A DNA stretch of 48,804 nt from VFZS01 sp964353255 (lineage in GTDB: Bacteria; Acidobacteriota; Terriglobia; Bryobacterales; Bryobacteraceae), in contig CAYGVJ010000018.1 of NCBI GenBank assembly GCA_964353255.1, positions 1-48,804 of the forward strand, read 5' to 3'. The stretch's first letter is position 1, and each line of letters opens with the position of its first letter. The position numbers and the translations under genes are program-made. Shown here one piece after another: positions 1-7,578 of the stretch. A model generated the notes under the pieces. The model was not told the DNA's origin. It was given only the letters and a program-made list of their open reading frames with translations, and ran no database searches.

Positions 1-56
<56 letters not shown>

Positions 57-95
57 TCGTTTCAATGACTTCCAGGCGTTCCCAGGCCCGGAATG

Positions 96-1244
96 TCAGT
101 TCAAAAGCCCCACTGTGGGGGAAATTGTGGGGACCCCATCCGAGATTACCAGCCCCGCCTGGGGTTCCACCGTCGCAACGGGACCGCCCGAGGGCTTCCC
201 CAAGATCGCCTCCAGCGCCGCCCGCTTCGCCGCCATGCGGATGTGGGAATAGTGCTCAAGCATCCGCTTCGACACGTGCCCGGCAATGTCCATGATGGTC
301 TGATCGCCCGCGCCGCTCTCGGCAAGGTCGGTAACGCAGGTGTGGCGGTTGTCATGCCAGCGCCCCTTGACGCCCGCCTTCTTCCGAACGTTCCCCCATG
401 CGGTCTTCAGGCTCACCATCGGCCTGCTGGGGTCGTTCGGCCAGGGCTTGCCGAAGGCGAAGACGTACCAGCCCGGTTGAACCGTGCCGAATCGCCTGGT
501 GTACCACTTCGAGTAGTCCAGCATCGCCTCCCGTAGGGCCGAGTTGAGCGGAATGGTCCGGCCCTCCCCGGCCTCGGTCTTGCTCTCGCCCACCGCCAGG
601 ACCGCCTTCGCCAGGTCCAGGCGCCCCCACTGAAGGCCCCGGATCTCGGAGTCCCGCAGGCCGGCGTTCAGAGCCAGCATGAGAGCCGGATAGATGGCAG
701 GGGACCGCGCCGCGCGCGCCGCCGCCAATAGCGCGGCCTTCTCTTCGGGTGTGTACGCCTTCCCCACCCGGCTGCGAACGGAAAGTTTCAGTGCCTTCTC
801 TCGCCTCAGCCGCGCCCGGATCGCTTCCCCCGATTCCCCAAGCAAGCGCACCAGGAAGCCCACCTCATCGTTGATCGTCTTCGGCGCGGCACCCTCTCTC
901 AGCCGCGCCGTCTGGTACGCCTTAACCGTCTTGTCGGTCGCGTCTACCACCATCAGTTCGCCCAGGTGCCGGGTCACGTTCCCTACCGCGTACTGGGCGA
1001 AGGTCACAGACCGATGCCGCACGCCGTAGTCTTCCAGGTACGCCGCCGCCAGCTCGCCCAAGGTCTTGATCCGGTCTTTCCGGGTGTCGGTCAGGCTGTT
1101 GTAGCCCTGCTCCAGTTCCCGGCGTCGGCCTTTCTCGGCCTCCAGCGCCACGGTCTTCCGTCCGGTCTTCGCACTCTCCCGGACCCGCCGCCCGGCGAAG
1201 GTGAATTCGTACCACCAGGTCCCGCCACGCTTGTAGACCGCCAT
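96..1244 (-). CDS. Tyrosine recombinase/integrase of the element
   Basis: A 382-aa site-specific recombinase that catalyses integration and excision at the tRNA-Asn site. The catalytic set is visible: Arg197 (in GLRDSE), Lys222, His297 and Arg300 (WHDNRH), His323 (AGH) and nucleophile Tyr332 (HYSH). An N-terminal arm-binding region (about 1-60) and a SAM-like core-binding domain (about 60-155) precede them. ATG 1244 is chosen although the frame stays open further upstream. It is preceded by a GGG-containing ribosome site, and it overlaps the stop of the upstream 64-codon gene as TGATG, so the two are probably translationally coupled. The gene ends 40 bp from the attachment repeat, the usual integrase position. 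The roughly 30-residue C-terminal tail after the tyrosine domain is longer than in minimal integrases. Confidence 0.93.
   Translation of the reverse strand: MAVYKRGGTWWYEFTFAGRRVRESAKTGRKTVALEAEKGRRRELEQGYNSLTDTRKDRIKTLGELAAAYLEDYGVRHRSVTFAQYAVGNVTRHLGELMVVDATDKTVKAYQTARLREGAAPKTINDEVGFLVRLLGESGEAIRARLRREKALKLSVRSRVGKAYTPEEKAALLAAARAARSPAIYPALMLALNAGLRDSEIRGLQWGRLDLAKAVLAVGESKTEAGEGRTIPLNSALREAMLDYSKWYTRRFGTVQPGWYVFAFGKPWPNDPSRPMVSLKTAWGNVRKKAGVKGRWHDNRHTCVTDLAESGAGDQTIMDIAGHVSKRMLEHYSHIRMAAKRAALEAILGKPSGGPVATVEPQAGLVISDGVPTISPTVGLLN
114..134 (+). promoter_or_regulatory. Candidate integrase arm-type sites, left end
   Basis: Two GTGGGG(G)A motifs start at 115 and 127, 12 bp apart, just inside the left attachment repeat and overlapping the 3' end of the integrase gene. 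The right end has the same motif pair with the same spacing (6583 and 6595). AGTTCAAAA also occurs near both ends (98-106 and 6606-6614). The role in integrase binding is inferred from position and symmetry only. Confidence 0.5.
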
Positions 1245-1438
1245 CAGTTGCACCCTTTCTGCGAAGATTCCTCGCCCCTTTTCCCGCCCCCCTTGGGCCT
1301 CCCGCCCAACCGCCCATTGGCCCGCGAGGCTGCCGCCTTCCGCTTGCTCCTGGCCGATCCTCCCACGGCTCCCCGGCAGGAGGGGCAGAAGCAGACCAGA
1401 GGAACTCTGTGGACCGGGCATTGGGCAGGAGCGGTCAT
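1244..1438 (-). CDS. Zinc-ribbon microprotein coupled to integrase
   Basis: A 64-aa protein with a short Cys/His cluster near the N-terminus (CPVH, then CFCPSC) followed by a very basic tail containing ASRANGRLGGRPKG. Its stop codon overlaps the integrase start as TGATG, so it is the first gene of the integrase operon. ATG 1438 lies exactly 7 nt after a TACAAT box, so the transcript is probably leaderless. Small proteins with a similar RANG-x-x-GGRP tail are common in mobile elements, but their function is not established to my knowledge. A DNA-binding role as directionality factor or regulator of the integrase is possible. It could be overlooked because it is short. Confidence 0.6.
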   Translation of the reverse strand: MTAPAQCPVHRVPLVCFCPSCRGAVGGSARSKRKAAASRANGRLGGRPKGGGKRGEESSQKGCN

Positions 1439-1445
1439 CAACTCG

Positions 1446-1475
1446 ATTGTAACCTAAGCACGCTTAGGTTGTCAA
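1446..1475 (-). promoter_or_regulatory. Integrase-operon promoter with operator in the spacer
   Basis: On the minus strand TTGACA (1475-1470) and TACAAT (1451-1446) are separated by 18 bp. A perfect palindrome AACCTAAGC-AC-GCTTAGGTT (1451-1470) fills the spacer and slightly overlaps both boxes. A repressor bound there would occlude RNA polymerase, so integrase expression is probably tightly repressed. The -10 box is 7 nt from the ATG at 1438. Confidence 0.75.
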
Positions 1476-1837
1476 CCGCCTTCTTGGAGCTGCCCGGCGA
1501 TCCGAGTCAACTACCGCGAGAACGGCCTGGGCCGCACTTTGGACCGCAGCGAGGGGGAGTTGACCACCGGAGTTACATGGCCACGCTGGGGTTCACGGCC
1601 TCTTCTGCGCCCCTTGCCGAGGATCACATCGGATTGGCAGACGCGCATGCCTTGAAAGTCCCCGCCCGAAGGGCGGAAGAGTCGCTTACGGCGAACGCCT
1701 GCTCTCCATGTTCGGCTGAGCCAGCACAGCACGCTTAGCCCTGTAACGAAGGGCCGTGCCCGGTAGGGAGGCACAGCCGGAGCTACCTGAAGCGACGAGC
1801 GGTGGCTTCGGCTCGAAGGTCGAGACCTAAACTCAGC
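1476..1837. other. Non-coding stretch, possible structured RNA
   Basis: No open frame here has a convincing start, ribosome site or recognisable protein. The stretch lies downstream of the membrane-protein gene (minus strand) and upstream of the integrase promoter. It contains two clear hairpins: CGCCC-GAA-GGGCG near 1668-1680, and a 9-bp stem with one mismatch at 1752-1778 (GGCCGTGCC / GGCACAGCC). The second could end the upstream transcript, although no T-run follows it. Confidence 0.4.
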
Positions 1838-2677
1838 TCAACCCGAGAAGTGCCTCCAGGCCACCTTTAGGATATGCCACGCGGCGATGAGGAAAACAAC
1901 ACTCTGGCCAAGACCGTTGATCAGCGAGTCCAAAGCCGCTCTGTCCAGCTTCTCGGCCAACTCGAAGCGTTCCTTGGTTTCCTCCGCGTTTAACGTGGAC
2001 CCTAGCACTTGAAGGGTTTTCTCATAGTGGTATATGTCTGTAAAGAGGTCTAACAACGTCACACGCGAGTCCTGAACTCTTTTGGCGTCAATCCCAACCC
2101 AGATCAGCAGCAGCAGCGAAATCACTATGGTTTCAAATTCCGAACTGAGGGCGGAGTAAAGGTAAGCAATCACCAATACCGCCAGCAGCCAGAAAACCAA
2201 TACGCCTGCAAGAGAGACAATTCTTCGCAAAGGTAGGCGTTGCCACCGCCTCGTCTTCCTAACGAGTTTGATACCGCCATTCAGAAGCTCAGCCAGCGAC
2301 CTGTCGCCCCAGCGCCGCAGGTCGTCGCGCTCTCTGATGATTCGGCCCACGATCCATTCAGTGTCCTTTAATGTCGCAGAAGGGAAGTGGGATTTGACGA
2401 ACCCCCGTATTTCCTTCTCAGCAGCCTTCTGAAAAATGGTCAACCACGCCGCGCGATGCGCAGATCTGGATCTCCATCTGAGGAAGTCCTCAAGCCGCTT
2501 GGTCAGCTCGGGGTTGTCAGCGATTTCGCTGACCTCCTCAGGCAGCAAAACCCCCGTGGCGTCACGCAGTTGTTGTAGTCGCTCAATGAATTGGTTCGCT
2601 ACCTCTTGATGCTCCGAGCAGTCAAAGCCACTCTCCTCTTCTTCGCGTTGGGCGTTGCCGTCATCCGGTGTCCTCAT
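1838..2677 (-). CDS. Element cargo: membrane protein, unknown function
   Basis: A 279-aa protein with a charged, helical N-terminal half (about 1-150, rich in Glu/Arg). Two adjacent hydrophobic segments follow at about 150-200 (VLVFWLLAVLVIAYLY and ISLLLLIWVGI), then a third near the C-terminus (VVFLIAAWHILKVAW). ATG 2677 is chosen because a GGGAG ribosome site precedes it by about 6 nt; the frame stays open for 77 more codons but lacks such a site. I recognise no family. A soluble sensor-like domain joined to a C-terminal membrane anchor is also seen in defence effectors, but nothing here proves that role. Confidence 0.7.
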   Translation of the reverse strand: MRTPDDGNAQREEEESGFDCSEHQEVANQFIERLQQLRDATGVLLPEEVSEIADNPELTKRLEDFLRWRSRSAHRAAWLTIFQKAAEKEIRGFVKSHFPSATLKDTEWIVGRIIRERDDLRRWGDRSLAELLNGGIKLVRKTRRWQRLPLRRIVSLAGVLVFWLLAVLVIAYLYSALSSEFETIVISLLLLIWVGIDAKRVQDSRVTLLDLFTDIYHYEKTLQVLGSTLNAEETKERFELAEKLDRAALDSLINGLGQSVVFLIAAWHILKVAWRHFSG

Positions 2678-3322
2678 TGTCAGCTCCCTGCTGGCCTTCC
2701 AGCATACCCCAAGCCGCCTTGCCCAGGTTGAGCCGAATACCCCTTGAGGGGCCACCTCAAAACCGGCCATAGGAGACCGACCCAGAAGACCAGATGTCTG
2801 CCCTGCCGGAGGCGGCTCCAGATGGCGATTTACCCGTAGTGGCAGAAGTTGGCGGCTTCCGCAGTCAGGATCATGCTGTCGTGACGGTTCAAAAGTGAGG
2901 CCCGCCATTGGCCCTGGCGACTACGTGGGCCTCCTGGGTTTTCACCAAGTCCCTGGCCAGGTGGTCGGGCCGGTGGCGCCGGATGGCCGACCCGGTAAAT
3001 TTGGTGGCGTAGCGAGGCACTACAGCCAACGTTGTTTTGCACGTTGAAGGACACGGGCCGTTCTATATCTCCTCGGTGTTATGCCTTATGGCATAAGCAT
3101 TCCTCCAGCACGTCTTCGGCAACCCTCGACACGCCGCATTTGGTGAGAGGGGCCTCAGAAGGAAATGCTCATCCTGGGGCCTTGAGATATGCTTCACGAA
3201 ATGTCCCCCCCTATCGAGAGGTAGAAAGAAAGAGAATGGATACCGGGGTAGGGGTGACAAGTCGTGAAAGCCCGCCGCCCCCGGCGGCAAGTCGTGAAGG
3301 GCACACTTCGCGCCGCAGCCGA
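2678..3322. other. Longest non-coding region of the element
   Basis: These 645 nt between the ATPase gene and the membrane-protein gene have no supported gene. A perfect inverted repeat TTATGCC-TTAT-GGCATAA lies at 3079-3096 in a locally AT-richer patch. A short direct repeat CAAGTCGTGAA occurs twice around 3258-3298, on either side of a GC-rich hairpin. Next to a replication-type ATPase this could be an origin or an operator; it could also be the promoter of the minus-strand gene. The function is undetermined. Confidence 0.4.
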
Positions 3323-4525
3323 TCATATGACGCCCGCTTCCTGGAGCAGTCCGATCGCAAGCGGCGACAACGCCCCGTTCGAGAGCAGATCGACCGATTC
3401 GAGGTCCTCACAGGTGTAGTGGAGCGTGGAATCGGGCAGCTTGGCCGCCGTCGGATGTTGCCCGGCGATGAGTGCGTCCAGCACCCTGCGCCTCATAGCT
3501 GGGATACAATCGAAGGCGACCCGCCGCACCAGTCGGCAGTCCTCCCCGTTCACAGCCTGCCGCCCCTCCAGCAGGGCCGATCCCTTCGCAAGCTGCGCGA
3601 GCTGCTGGGCGAGTCGGGTTGCGGATTCGGGTTCCGGCACGTAGATGATGTCCTTCGAGTAGCCTTGGCGGGGCACGTGGGTCCGGCCTCGAACGGCGAA
3701 CTCAGCCAGGGCGGCGATCTCGTGCTGAAGCTCCTTGGGCAGTTCCGGCTCGATGCACGGCAACGAACCGAACAGCGCGTGCACCGCCTCGCGCAGTTCG
3801 AGCCGGGCGGCCTTGCAGTCCTGGTTCATCGCCCGCAGGGCAGCCTCGGTGCCTCCAGCCCTGGGCCACCGGATCATAACGAACCGCTCGCCGAGCGTCT
3901 GAAAGATCGAGTAGTGGCGGTCCACGTCCGGGGTGGCCGCAACCACGAGCGTGATGCGCCCGCGCCATTCGCGCTGGTCAAGGCGGTCCGCCGTTCCGAA
4001 TTCCTTGCGCAGGCACCCGTCGTAGATGCGCCGCAGGTCGGCCAGAACGCTTGCCCGGTGGTCACGTTGCATCCCCAGGACGGTGCTGAAGTCGGAGCAC
4101 ACCAGTATGCCGCTCGCCCCGATTCGGTGTAGCAGGCCGGAAGCTCCCTGGTTGGGCTTGCGGTGCTCTTCGATCTGCCCGGAGATGAAGGTGTGCGGGG
4201 TGACGTGATCCACCAGATGAAGGTTCGGCAACCCATCTAGAGCGGCGAGCAGTTCGGTCTTCATCGAGCCTGGAGGAGCGACCAGCATGGGCCACACCGA
4301 CGCCCCCGAGAGTCGGTGAGCAGCGACGGCTGAGTAAACCGCACGCGCCGCTTGAAGGTCCGGTTCGCTATAGTGTGCCTGAAGCACTTGTTCCACTCGG
4401 GGCCAGGCGGCGGCCCCGAGGCTGGCCTGGGAGCGAGTGGACGCGAGTCGCAGGGGCGGGCGGATCGGACCAGACGGGATGCGACCCGCGGGGGCTTCCA
4501 GATTATCGGTCGATGTCGCTTGCAT
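3323..4525 (-). CDS. P-loop ATPase of mobile-element type
   Basis: A 400-aa ATPase. A Walker-A-like loop APPGSMKT lies at 83-90, in which the usual Gly before Lys is replaced by Met. A Walker-B-like strand ILVCSDFST (140-148) and a sensor-like strand LVVAATPDVD near 195 follow, then GERFVMIR. The C-terminus (STLHYTCEDLESVDLL) has the spacing of a winged helix. Similar PPGS-x-KTEL ATPases with a DF-S/T-T-x-L motif are carried by integrative elements in several phyla; their exact role is not known to me. DNA handling during replication or excision is the best guess. The start at 4525 overlaps the upstream DUF2292-like gene by 23 nt, so it is the third gene of a coupled operon. Confidence 0.75.
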   Translation of the reverse strand: MQATSTDNLEAPAGRIPSGPIRPPLRLASTRSQASLGAAAWPRVEQVLQAHYSEPDLQAARAVYSAVAAHRLSGASVWPMLVAPPGSMKTELLAALDGLPNLHLVDHVTPHTFISGQIEEHRKPNQGASGLLHRIGASGILVCSDFSTVLGMQRDHRASVLADLRRIYDGCLRKEFGTADRLDQREWRGRITLVVAATPDVDRHYSIFQTLGERFVMIRWPRAGGTEAALRAMNQDCKAARLELREAVHALFGSLPCIEPELPKELQHEIAALAEFAVRGRTHVPRQGYSKDIIYVPEPESATRLAQQLAQLAKGSALLEGRQAVNGEDCRLVRRVAFDCIPAMRRRVLDALIAGQHPTAAKLPDSTLHYTCEDLESVDLLSNGALSPLAIGLLQEAGVI

Positions 4526-4709
4526 GGTTCCACCTCGATTCTCTCGACAGTTCTTCGGGCTTCAGGTTCTCTTCCCTGCGGACGTGCACCACCCGACCGG
4601 CCTCAAACTTCAGGGTGATCGAACCCCAGAATTGTTCGCGCCCCAAGCCGCGTAGGAACCCTAAGATGGGTTGGGCCACCTCCGAAAGCGGTTGTGTCGC
4701 GGGCGTCAC
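4503..4709 (-). CDS. DUF2292/YezD-like small protein
   Basis: A 68-aa protein. The pattern ILGFLRGLGREQFWGSITLK followed by FEAGRVVHVRREE resembles the DUF2292 (YezD) family, whose small members have the form Gly-x-[ILV]-x-[ILV] ... G-[RK]-[VI]-V-x-[VI]-x-R-x-E. The function of that family is unknown. The start overlaps the stop of the HTH gene as ATGA, and the 3' end overlaps the ATPase start, so all three genes are one translational unit. The family assignment rests on pattern recognition only. Confidence 0.7.
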   Translation of the reverse strand: MTPATQPLSEVAQPILGFLRGLGREQFWGSITLKFEAGRVVHVRREENLKPEELSRESRWNHASDIDR

Positions 4710-4918
4710 GGCTTCGCCTCCCCGTGCGCCGGAATGAGGCGCGCCTCAAGCCACCGCTCCAGGTCCTCGCGCCGAACGCGGACGTTCCGGCCCAGCTTCA
4801 GGAAGGGAACCTGCCGGCCCAGAAGCCGCTTCCGCCAGACGGCAACCGACTCTCTTGTCTCCCTGGCCATATCCGAAACCGACAGCAATTTCTGGATTTC
4901 CATAGAACGCTCGTTCAT
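4706..4918 (-). CDS. Excisionase-like helix-turn-helix protein
   Basis: A 70-aa protein with a MerR-like/AlpA HTH: LLSVSDMARETRESVAVWRK (11-30), then the wing FLKLGRNVRVRREDLERWLE (about 39-58). This is the classical layout of excisionases and small element regulators, which bend DNA at the attachment site or repress the operon. It starts the operon that continues into DUF2292-like and ATPase genes, and it is divergent from the gene at 4975 with 56 bp between the two starts. ATG 4918 is taken as start; ATG 4903 is an alternative. Confidence 0.82.
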   Translation of the reverse strand: MNERSMEIQKLLSVSDMARETRESVAVWRKRLLGRQVPFLKLGRNVRVRREDLERWLEARLIPAHGEAKP

Positions 4919-4962
4919 GCTTTCAGAATAGACCGAGCTTCCCAGAAGGTCAGGGGGTCGAG

Positions 4963-4974
4963 TATGATTTCAAG
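4963..4974 (+). promoter_or_regulatory. -10 box and leaderless start of the 4975 gene
   Basis: TATGAT at 4963-4968 is followed by only 6 nt before ATG 4975 and there is no ribosome site, so transcription probably begins at or next to the start codon. The box lies in the 56-bp divergent region shared with the excisionase-like operon. Confidence 0.5.
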
Positions 4975-5805
4975 ATGACGAAGACTGAAGAGATTGGATG
5001 GCAGCTTGCGGGTGTCTCATCCGCGAAGTTTGGCCTTGACCGTCCGCTGCGGGCAGGGGAGTTCTACGTTCCGGGGGACATCAGGCTGGACAAGGACAGG
5101 CTCCGGTGGGATTTCGACAGCGACCGGACCAAAACGGTCCGCCCCGAAGCGGGGATGCTTGAGCACTTCGTTCAACTTGCCGATGCCTCCGCCGACAAGA
5201 TCCTGGCATACGCTCGTCGCTGGGGGGTCCTGGAGATATGCAAGCACGATCTTCCGGCCTGCCACAAGAGTTGCAGCCCCTTACGCTCGGGTGGCACGTA
5301 TTGGGAGCCTCTCGAAGCGTGGCGGCGGTTTGCCAAGCTCTTTCGCGCCCTGCTCGACATCGCTGCCCAACTGGCCTTCGACAAGCCGGGGCCAGCGGAG
5401 CACTGGCAAGTCGTCGGAGCCTACGGGGGACTGGGTCGGGGCCAACTATTTGGTCTTCGGGGAGTCAAAGCCGATCACGGGAAGCTCCAGGTGGCGCTCA
5501 ACGTCCTCTTGCACGACGCGCGGGTTCGGCCCATTGTGGGCTGGCGCGACGGAAAATGGTTGATTGAACTGACCGGCGGCCTTGTGATAGGGTGCTCGCT
5601 GTTCGGTGCCCTGGTGTGCCAGCTTGTCCTTGCGATCTCGCGGACGGAGGGCCTGGCGATCTGCTCATCTTGCGGAATGTCCTACATCCCTGCCAAGCGG
5701 CCCAATCCAAACCGGCGGAGCTACTGTCAGAAATGCAGGGAGAGGAAGATCCCCTCGTCTGATGCTGCGAGGGACTACAGGCGTCGCCGAAAGCACCCTA
5801 CATGA
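4975..5805 (+). CDS. Element cargo: zinc-finger (CGNR-like) protein
   Basis: A 276-aa protein whose C-terminus carries a four-cysteine zinc finger (CSSCGMSYIPAKR ... YCQKCRERK) followed by DYRRRRKH. Such a finger is shared by CGNR/ABATE-like bacterial regulators and several uncharacterised element proteins. The N-terminal 220 residues are alpha-helical with no motif I can name, apart from a hydrophobic helix near 200-215 (CSLFGALVCQLVLAI) just before the finger. The gene stands alone on the plus strand, opposite the excisionase operon. Its position suggests cargo or a regulator of the element. Confidence 0.78.
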   Translation: MTKTEEIGWQLAGVSSAKFGLDRPLRAGEFYVPGDIRLDKDRLRWDFDSDRTKTVRPEAGMLEHFVQLADASADKILAYARRWGVLEICKHDLPACHKSCSPLRSGGTYWEPLEAWRRFAKLFRALLDIAAQLAFDKPGPAEHWQVVGAYGGLGRGQLFGLRGVKADHGKLQVALNVLLHDARVRPIVGWRDGKWLIELTGGLVIGCSLFGALVCQLVLAISRTEGLAICSSCGMSYIPAKRPNPNRRSYCQKCRERKIPSSDAARDYRRRRKHPT

Positions 5806-5891
5806 CGCCGGGACTAGGCGGCCACGGACATCATAGCAGGCATCGGCAGGATGGATCTACACACTGCCGGCACGCACGAAGGCACAGCATT

Positions 5892-6254
5892 CTACCGCCT
5901 AGGAGATCGCCAGATCTCGTTCCCCGCCGCGTCCCACAAGGAGAGGAAGGGGTCTCCCCCAGGAAGCACGCCCAGCAGTAACCGGGTCTTCCCCGCCGCG
6001 TCGCTGAGGATTAACTGCGGGATTTCCTGAGAGCCAGTTTCGTCAACGGCCAGGTCAGGGAACATGCTCAGAGACGCCCGAACCTGCCCCGCCGCGTTCA
6101 CCAGCACTAAACTTCTGGTCGTCACGTATCTGGTCTTCACCTGCTCAAACACGGCACTGGACGGCTGCCACACCCGCCCGCCGATCAGCACCACCAACCC
6201 GAACATCAGCCCGCACGCCGCACCTTGCACGGTAGCCCTCGCCCACGGATTCAT
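5892..6254 (-). CDS. Element cargo: membrane-anchored DxxGxxR-repeat protein
   Basis: A 120-aa protein. One N-terminal membrane helix (GAACGLMFGLVVLIGGRVW) is followed by three related beta-strand units: LVLVNAAGQVRASL, LILSDAAGKTRLLLGV and LSLWDAAGNEIWRS. The repeated D/N-A-A-G-x-x-R pattern implies a small extracytoplasmic beta-sheet structure. I know of scattered bacterial proteins with such units but no assigned function. ATG 6254 follows a strong GGGAGGAAAG ribosome site. It is the last gene before the right attachment repeat. Confidence 0.75.
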   Translation of the reverse strand: MNPWARATVQGAACGLMFGLVVLIGGRVWQPSSAVFEQVKTRYVTTRSLVLVNAAGQVRASLSMFPDLAVDETGSQEIPQLILSDAAGKTRLLLGVLPGGDPFLSLWDAAGNEIWRSPRR

Positions 6255-6719
6255 CGTCGCTTTCCTCCCGCTGGTGGCGATATTACCTCTTATGGACTCT
6301 CGTTGTCAGCATCGCGGCCACGGGTGGGCTGACCATTGCCCGCGGCGGTCCCGTCGTTGCGGTGAAGCCGAAGGGATCATCTGCTTCGACAGCGGATTTC
6401 CGGTTCTTCGACCTTGCCCAGTTCCATCTGGGAGTCCCGCCGAGGGGGGCGGGCCGGGTGAGCGGCGGGCGTCTCCCTGCCTGCCTGGGGCAGCCCGCCA
6501 CCTCGCTATCTCCCTGTCGCCTTCGGCCTGTCCTGGGGCTGCTCAGCGTGAGGCGGGGTGGAGTTTGAAGCGCTGACAGGCTGTGGGGACTCTTGTGGGG
6601 AGGCAAGTTCAAAACCATGGGGAAGAAAGGGTAAAGGTGAGTAAAGCCCGATTCGCCCTAAGCCCTTGGTGGTGAAGGGGTCAGGCGTGTTTTCAGCGAC
6701 TTAGCAAAGCCGAGTATCA
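6255..6719. other. Non-coding right end of the element
   Basis: No frame here has a credible start or a recognisable protein. Near 6582-6602 are the paired GTGGGGA sites described separately. The rest shows nothing I can name. Confidence 0.5.
6582..6602 (+). promoter_or_regulatory. Candidate integrase arm-type sites, right end
   Basis: GTGGGGAC at 6583 and GTGGGGAG at 6595 repeat the motif and the 12-bp spacing seen at 115/127. In the circular form both pairs would flank the core in the same orientation, as expected for arm-type sites. Function is inferred. Confidence 0.5.
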
Positions 6720-6769
<50 letters not shown>

Positions 6770-6984
6770 CACCTGCAAACCGTAGCGACAGGCCGAGGGC
6801 GACGAGTTGCTCCGCTGCCTGGTGTCGGGGTGCCGCCGCTTGAGGCCGGATGGCCGGCTGGTCTTTGGCCTCTCGAAGTGGGACTTGGCCGTACTCGCGC
6901 GGTCGGCCGGACGCCGCTATCTGCATTTGCGCCGTGAGTCTGCGCCGACCCGGCCGTGGTAGCATGTGCGGAAGACCCAAAGCG

Positions 6985-7578
6985 ATGAGCGAAATCGAAG
7001 AGGCTTTCCGGCAAGGCCGGACCCAGTTCTGCCCGGAATGCATGGGGACGGGCGTCAGTGGAAGCCGGATTGCGACCGGCGCCGAGGGCAGGCACTACAG
7101 GCAAGACGTCACGTGTCCTGTGTGCCGCGGCGCGTTGTGGATCACTCCCGCCAGGGAGGCCGCCTATCGCGTCGAGCGGGAGGAGAGCGAGAAAAGGCGG
7201 CAGGTCACCGCCCGCAGAACGCGGTTGAAAGAGACGCTCAACGCCATACTGGGCATCGTGATACTGTTGGGGATCGCCGTCGCACTGGGCAACTGGTTTC
7301 GTATCACGGCCGGTGGACTTCTGCTGCTGACCGCCTGCGGGCTGTTCTCGGCGGTGCGCCGCGCCAAAAGCGAGGCGGCTCAGGTTGTCCTTGTGATGGC
7401 CGGCATCCTGGCTCTGGCTTTCGGTGGGGTACTGCTGTACGAAGGCATCCGCCGAGCCACAGCGGCCCCTTCGGCGATCTTCTGGCAAGGCGGAATCGGG
7501 CCGGCGGCTTCTGCATCTCACGCTTCCCGCAGCGCCGCCATCGGGTCCACTCGCATGGCGCGCGGCGCGGGCAGGTAG
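6985..7578 (+). CDS. Zinc-finger membrane protein with altered C-terminus
   Basis: A 197-aa protein with a DnaJ-like CPECMGTG ... CPVCRGAL zinc-binding pair (about 16-55) and a charged helix. Three hydrophobic segments follow (ILGIVILLGIAVALG, GGLLLLTACGLF, VVLVMAGILALAFGGVLLY). It is the first gene outside the integrative element. ATG 6985 is chosen; ATG 6964 in the same frame is possible. The last 20 codons run antisense through the 3' end of the permease remnant (7518 onward), so the original C-terminus was probably lost when that fragment was joined. No family name can be given. Confidence 0.6.
   Translation: MSEIEEAFRQGRTQFCPECMGTGVSGSRIATGAEGRHYRQDVTCPVCRGALWITPAREAAYRVEREESEKRRQVTARRTRLKETLNAILGIVILLGIAVALGNWFRITAGGLLLLTACGLFSAVRRAKSEAAQVVLVMAGILALAFGGVLLYEGIRRATAAPSAIFWQGGIGPAASASHASRSAAIGSTRMARGAGR

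Noticed and set aside
1476..1837. Group II intron or reverse-transcriptase remnant
   Set aside because: The hairpins do not match the conserved domain V fold and no reverse-transcriptase sequence is present.
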